From assembly GCA_015064745.1 (NCBI GenBank), contig SVRR01000007.1, forward strand, positions 1-62,541: 62,541 nucleotides of DNA. The letters run 5' to 3'. Shown here one piece after another: positions 61,401 to 62,541 of the stretch. The first letter of the stretch is position 1. Each line of letters opens with the position of its first letter. The position numbers and the translations under genes are program-made. A model generated the notes under the pieces. That model searched no databases. It was not told the origin of the DNA and was given only the letters and a program-made list of their open reading frames with translations. The DNA is from Oscillospiraceae bacterium (GTDB lineage Bacteria > Bacillota > Clostridia > Oscillospirales > CAG-272).

Positions 61401-62022
61401 GGAAGCAGAGACGGACGACTTCGTCCCAAGTGCCCCCGCTTTTCTTTCGGACAAGACGGAAAACGAAGCGGCGAGGGCAGGCACCGCCACCCATCTCTTT
61501 TTACAATTCTGTGATTTTAAACGCTTTTTGACAACTGACTGTTGTCAAAAAGAGGGCTTGAAATCCGAGCTGGCCCGCCTTTGCGAGCACGGCTTTATGA
61601 CCAAGGAGGATGCCGACCGCGTGCGTCTTGACGAGCTTGCGCGTTTCCCTTGCTCCGACCTCGGAGACGCCCTTCGCGCGGCAAAGGACACCTACCGTGA
61701 ATTCCGCTTCCACGCCATGCTCCCTGCCGAAGAATTTTCTCTTTTGGAGAGCGAGGAGTTTCGAGGAATGTCCGTCTTCGCGCAGGGTGTCATCGACCTG
61801 CTTCTTGTGCGCCCCGACGGCTCGCTTCTTCTCGTCGATTATAAGACCGACCGTCTGCCCTCGGGCATCTCGGACGAAGAAGCGGCAAAAACGCTCTTCG
61901 ACCGCCACGGCACGCAGCTTTCCGTCTATGCCCGCGCCGTCGAAAGAATTTTCGGAAAAGCCCCCGCCGTAGCCGTTTATTCACTTCCAAAGGGCAAGCT
62001 TTTATATCCCGAAACGGCATAA
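58405..62022 (+). CDS. addA: ATP-dependent helicase/nuclease subunit A
   Basis: The UvrD-type helicase and nuclease subunit of AddAB, the Firmicutes counterpart of RecBCD, which processes double-strand ends for recombination. The 1205-residue protein has Walker A SAAAGSGKT ending at T33, motif Ia VVTFTRAAAEELRTRI, motif II IDEYQDVNETQ near 410, GDIKQSIYAFRGAVPD, VSTIHASKGLEYPV and VALTRPKE, and a C-terminal RecB-type nuclease motif LLVDYKTDR near 1150. GGAGCACCC precedes the ATG. addB, normally directly upstream, is not adjacent here; truB takes its place. Confidence 0.95.
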   Translation: MAQKRTPTPEQQRVIDLCDRTVLLSAAAGSGKTATLTERLIRMITRENEPLDVTRMLVVTFTRAAAEELRTRISEALSEAAAARPADRRLARQLLLLPTARIRTIDAFCNDLVKGHTEALGISPLYRIADEAEIDLIGISLLDDLIEDAYSGTYAPEGLDIALLVEIAETVKGSGTLATTLYNLYKSRLHGIREGVRRLSLGAETLEREAALPFFQTRAGSALAAHYKETAESRHALLLAAGDAVLTRFGANNPIFKTLAPRFYYLLSTLNEIADSCDASYEALTELSHAYALPKVSPCPRGYEYEKEEALFKKLIGDTDSAVKEIFSALAWKKDDLRYAFLRSSLVSRSLFLLLSEFEARFLAEKKRRALCDYSDIAGYAYELLINEDGTPTPLALEMRGAFDAVCIDEYQDVNETQHRIFEAISTERNRFMVGDIKQSIYAFRGAVPDIFGRLRASFPAPEAEEDRAVLYLTRNFRSEESVISFANGVFDFLFPIVGDAIGYVKEDRLYTEKEKGAAPVPTFYLMEKESKKRSALDGEADEPRLKTEDGLIAEKVLSLLSHGKKKDGTPVRPSDIAILTREYPYELIETLRTHGVPLKTRDKTDFFSRSEILLALCLCHAVNNPHRDVYLGGLLRSPLYGFTLDELVSIRAEAAQGSLFDALVLHGDTHPEDEKTYRLRSDLARFRAMAENAPSHRLIRTMFREVGIYAATDDCGRANLRAFYELARTYEGSSFRGLYRFLDRVREMTAHGKGMPERDTGDEEAVTVSTIHASKGLEYPVCILAHTGKELKKADAGAFLFSEELGVVSPIPDESGNALYTTPLVSAHAVIKKKRELEEAVRVLYVALTRPKEQLYVFSSTQRKLTERLLDEVACLRLSPTPHALHDYASYAVWMLAALGDSPSLFRLVSLEAPYTLEDAPVGERKEAEAKSEPPPPPTQATLAALREKYLSRFSFVYPHERETRLPAKLSVSALYPGVLDELTARSPFDPSADDTEKEAETDDFVPSAPAFLSDKTENEAARAGTATHLFLQFCDFKRFLTTDCCQKEGLKSELARLCEHGFMTKEDADRVRLDELARFPCSDLGDALRAAKDTYREFRFHAMLPAEEFSLLESEEFRGMSVFAQGVIDLLLVRPDGSLLLVDYKTDRLPSGISDEEAAKTLFDRHGTQLSVYARAVERIFGKAPAVAVYSLPKGKLLYPETA

Positions 62023-62042
62023 GCACACAAAAAACAAATAGA

Positions 62043-62087
62043 GGCTGAGTCAAAAGCTTTCTTGAAAGCAAATGGCTCAGCCCCTTT
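62043..62087 (+). terminator. Terminator of truB-addA
   Basis: GGCTGAG (62043-62049) / CTCAGCC (62076-62082) with an inner stem GCTTTC/GAAAGC, followed by CCTTTTT. Confidence 0.8.
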
Positions 62088-62126
62088 TTGCAGAAAGATG
62101 CCAAAGTACGACGACGGTGTAAGCAA

Positions 62127-62153
62127 GAAAAAACAATCCATGATTGTTTTTTC
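62127..62153. repeat. Perfect 12-bp inverted repeat
   Basis: GAAAAAACAATC / GATTGTTTTTTC with only CAT between the arms. T runs on both strands make it a possible bidirectional terminator at the edge of the repeat array; it may also be part of the mobile-looking flank. Confidence 0.7.
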
Positions 62154-62227
62154 GAAGCGCGTAACCGAAACAAGGCAAAATGAAGCGCGGCTGTGCCAAG
62201 CGCACATTTTAACTATGTTTCGGGAAG

Positions 62228-62541
62228 AGAAACCGTACTCCGAGTCGGGAAAACGAAAAAAGACGCCGAAATTTGTCAAGCTCGATTAGGCAAATTTTGA
62301 ACGGATTTTTCGTTCTCACGACGAAGGTGTACACCGTACTCCGAGGAGGGAGAACGGGAAAAGACGCCAAAATTTGTCAAGCTCGATTAGGCAAATTTTG
62401 AACGGATTTTTCGCTCTCACGACGAAGGTGTACACCGTACTCCGAGGAGGGAGAACGGGAAAAGACGCCAAAATTTGTCAAGCTCGATTAGGCAAATTTT
62501 GAACGGATTTTTCGCTCTCACGACGAAGGTGTACACCGTAC
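62228..62541. repeat. 101-bp tandem repeat array, continuing beyond the window
   Basis: Units begin with CTCGATTAGG at 62281, 62382 and 62483, an exact period of 101 bases, with near-identical sequence (one visible difference, CGTTCTC against CGCTCTC). A diverged partial unit precedes them from about 62228. Each unit has two inverted repeats: AAAATTTG / CAAATTTT around GTCAAGCTCGATTAGG, and CGTTCTC / GAGAACG around a loop with the palindrome GGTGTACACC. No spacer variation and no open frame, so it is not a CRISPR. The true copy number is not visible because the window ends inside the third unit. Confidence 0.85.

Noticed and set aside
62228..62541. CRISPR array
   Set aside because: Units are continuous 101-bp repeats with no unique spacers, and no cas gene is present.

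Overview
The window reads as chromosome of a spore-forming, largely anaerobic member of the Bacillota (class Clostridia), probably an uncultured or gut-associated lineage. The signs are a class III (oxygen-sensitive) ribonucleotide reductase, spoIIE, T-box leaders for leucine and isoleucine, a preQ1 riboswitch, RNase M5, Rex, YgjV, DUF5685 and DUF6809 proteins, strong AGGAGG ribosome sites and sigma-A promoters with near-consensus boxes. No rRNA, tRNA, CRISPR array, transposase or complete prophage was seen. GC is fairly high for a clostridium, with one AT-rich pocket at 3.5-4.2 kb.

Layout. 0-3.5 kb: end of an NrdD fused to a glutaredoxin-like domain, then trxB, a chain of small hairpins and a DUF4830 protein. 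3.5-4.2 kb: a divergent XRE/DUF6809 pair. 4.2-8.4 kb: an operon behind a leucine T-box, made of a LeuA-like protein that has lost its catalytic motifs and a fusion of a sugar-isomerase-like TIM barrel with an acyl-CoA synthetase. 8.4-12.8 kb: amidohydrolase and ileS with an isoleucine T-box. 12.9-18.6 kb: U32 protein, a Maf-Nth fusion, RNase M5 and a serine hydrolase. 18.6-19.9 kb: isocitrate dehydrogenase. 25.4 back to 20 kb: a six-gene minus-strand operon of GNAT, rimI, tsaD, rex, dnaD and dnaC. 25.6-29.6 kb: DUF5685, J-domain protein, membrane protein, rimO and pgsA. 29.7-32 kb: NAD(P)HX repair enzyme and a cytidylate-kinase-like protein. 32-37 kb: two exported proteins flanking a preQ1-regulated queT. 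37-39 kb: an orphan LytTR regulator with an altered receiver and a metallophosphoesterase-like protein lacking metal ligands. 39-42.6 kb: solitary DNA methyltransferase, secG, cinA and a GIY-YIG protein, separated by elaborate inverted-repeat elements. 42.7-46.6 kb: a large secreted GLUG/cysteine-module protein divergent from a self-cleaving S24 repressor. 55 back to 46.7 kb: spoIIE, a conserved hypothetical, pth, mfd and a foldase-like lipid-exposed protein. 55.4-62 kb: alr, YgjV, truB and addA. The window ends in a 101-bp tandem repeat array that continues beyond it.

How it works together. Most of the window is housekeeping: translation and tRNA modification (ileS, tsaD, truB, pth, rimI, rimO), replication and repair (dnaD, dnaC, mfd, addA, nth), envelope (pgsA, secG, alr) and redox-linked control (rex, trxB, nrdD). 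The strongest candidates for undescribed biology are the leucine-T-box operon, where the leucine-binding domain of LeuA is kept but its active site is gone and it is coupled to an unusual fused acyl-CoA synthetase; the two-hairpin 101-bp repeat family found as an array at the window end and as a single diverged unit near 41.4 kb; and the nested inverted-repeat elements at 41.3 and 42.2 kb. A theme is proteins with family folds but missing catalytic residues (LeuA-like, metallophosphoesterase-like, receiver domain). All functional calls rest on motif and family recognition by eye, with no database search.
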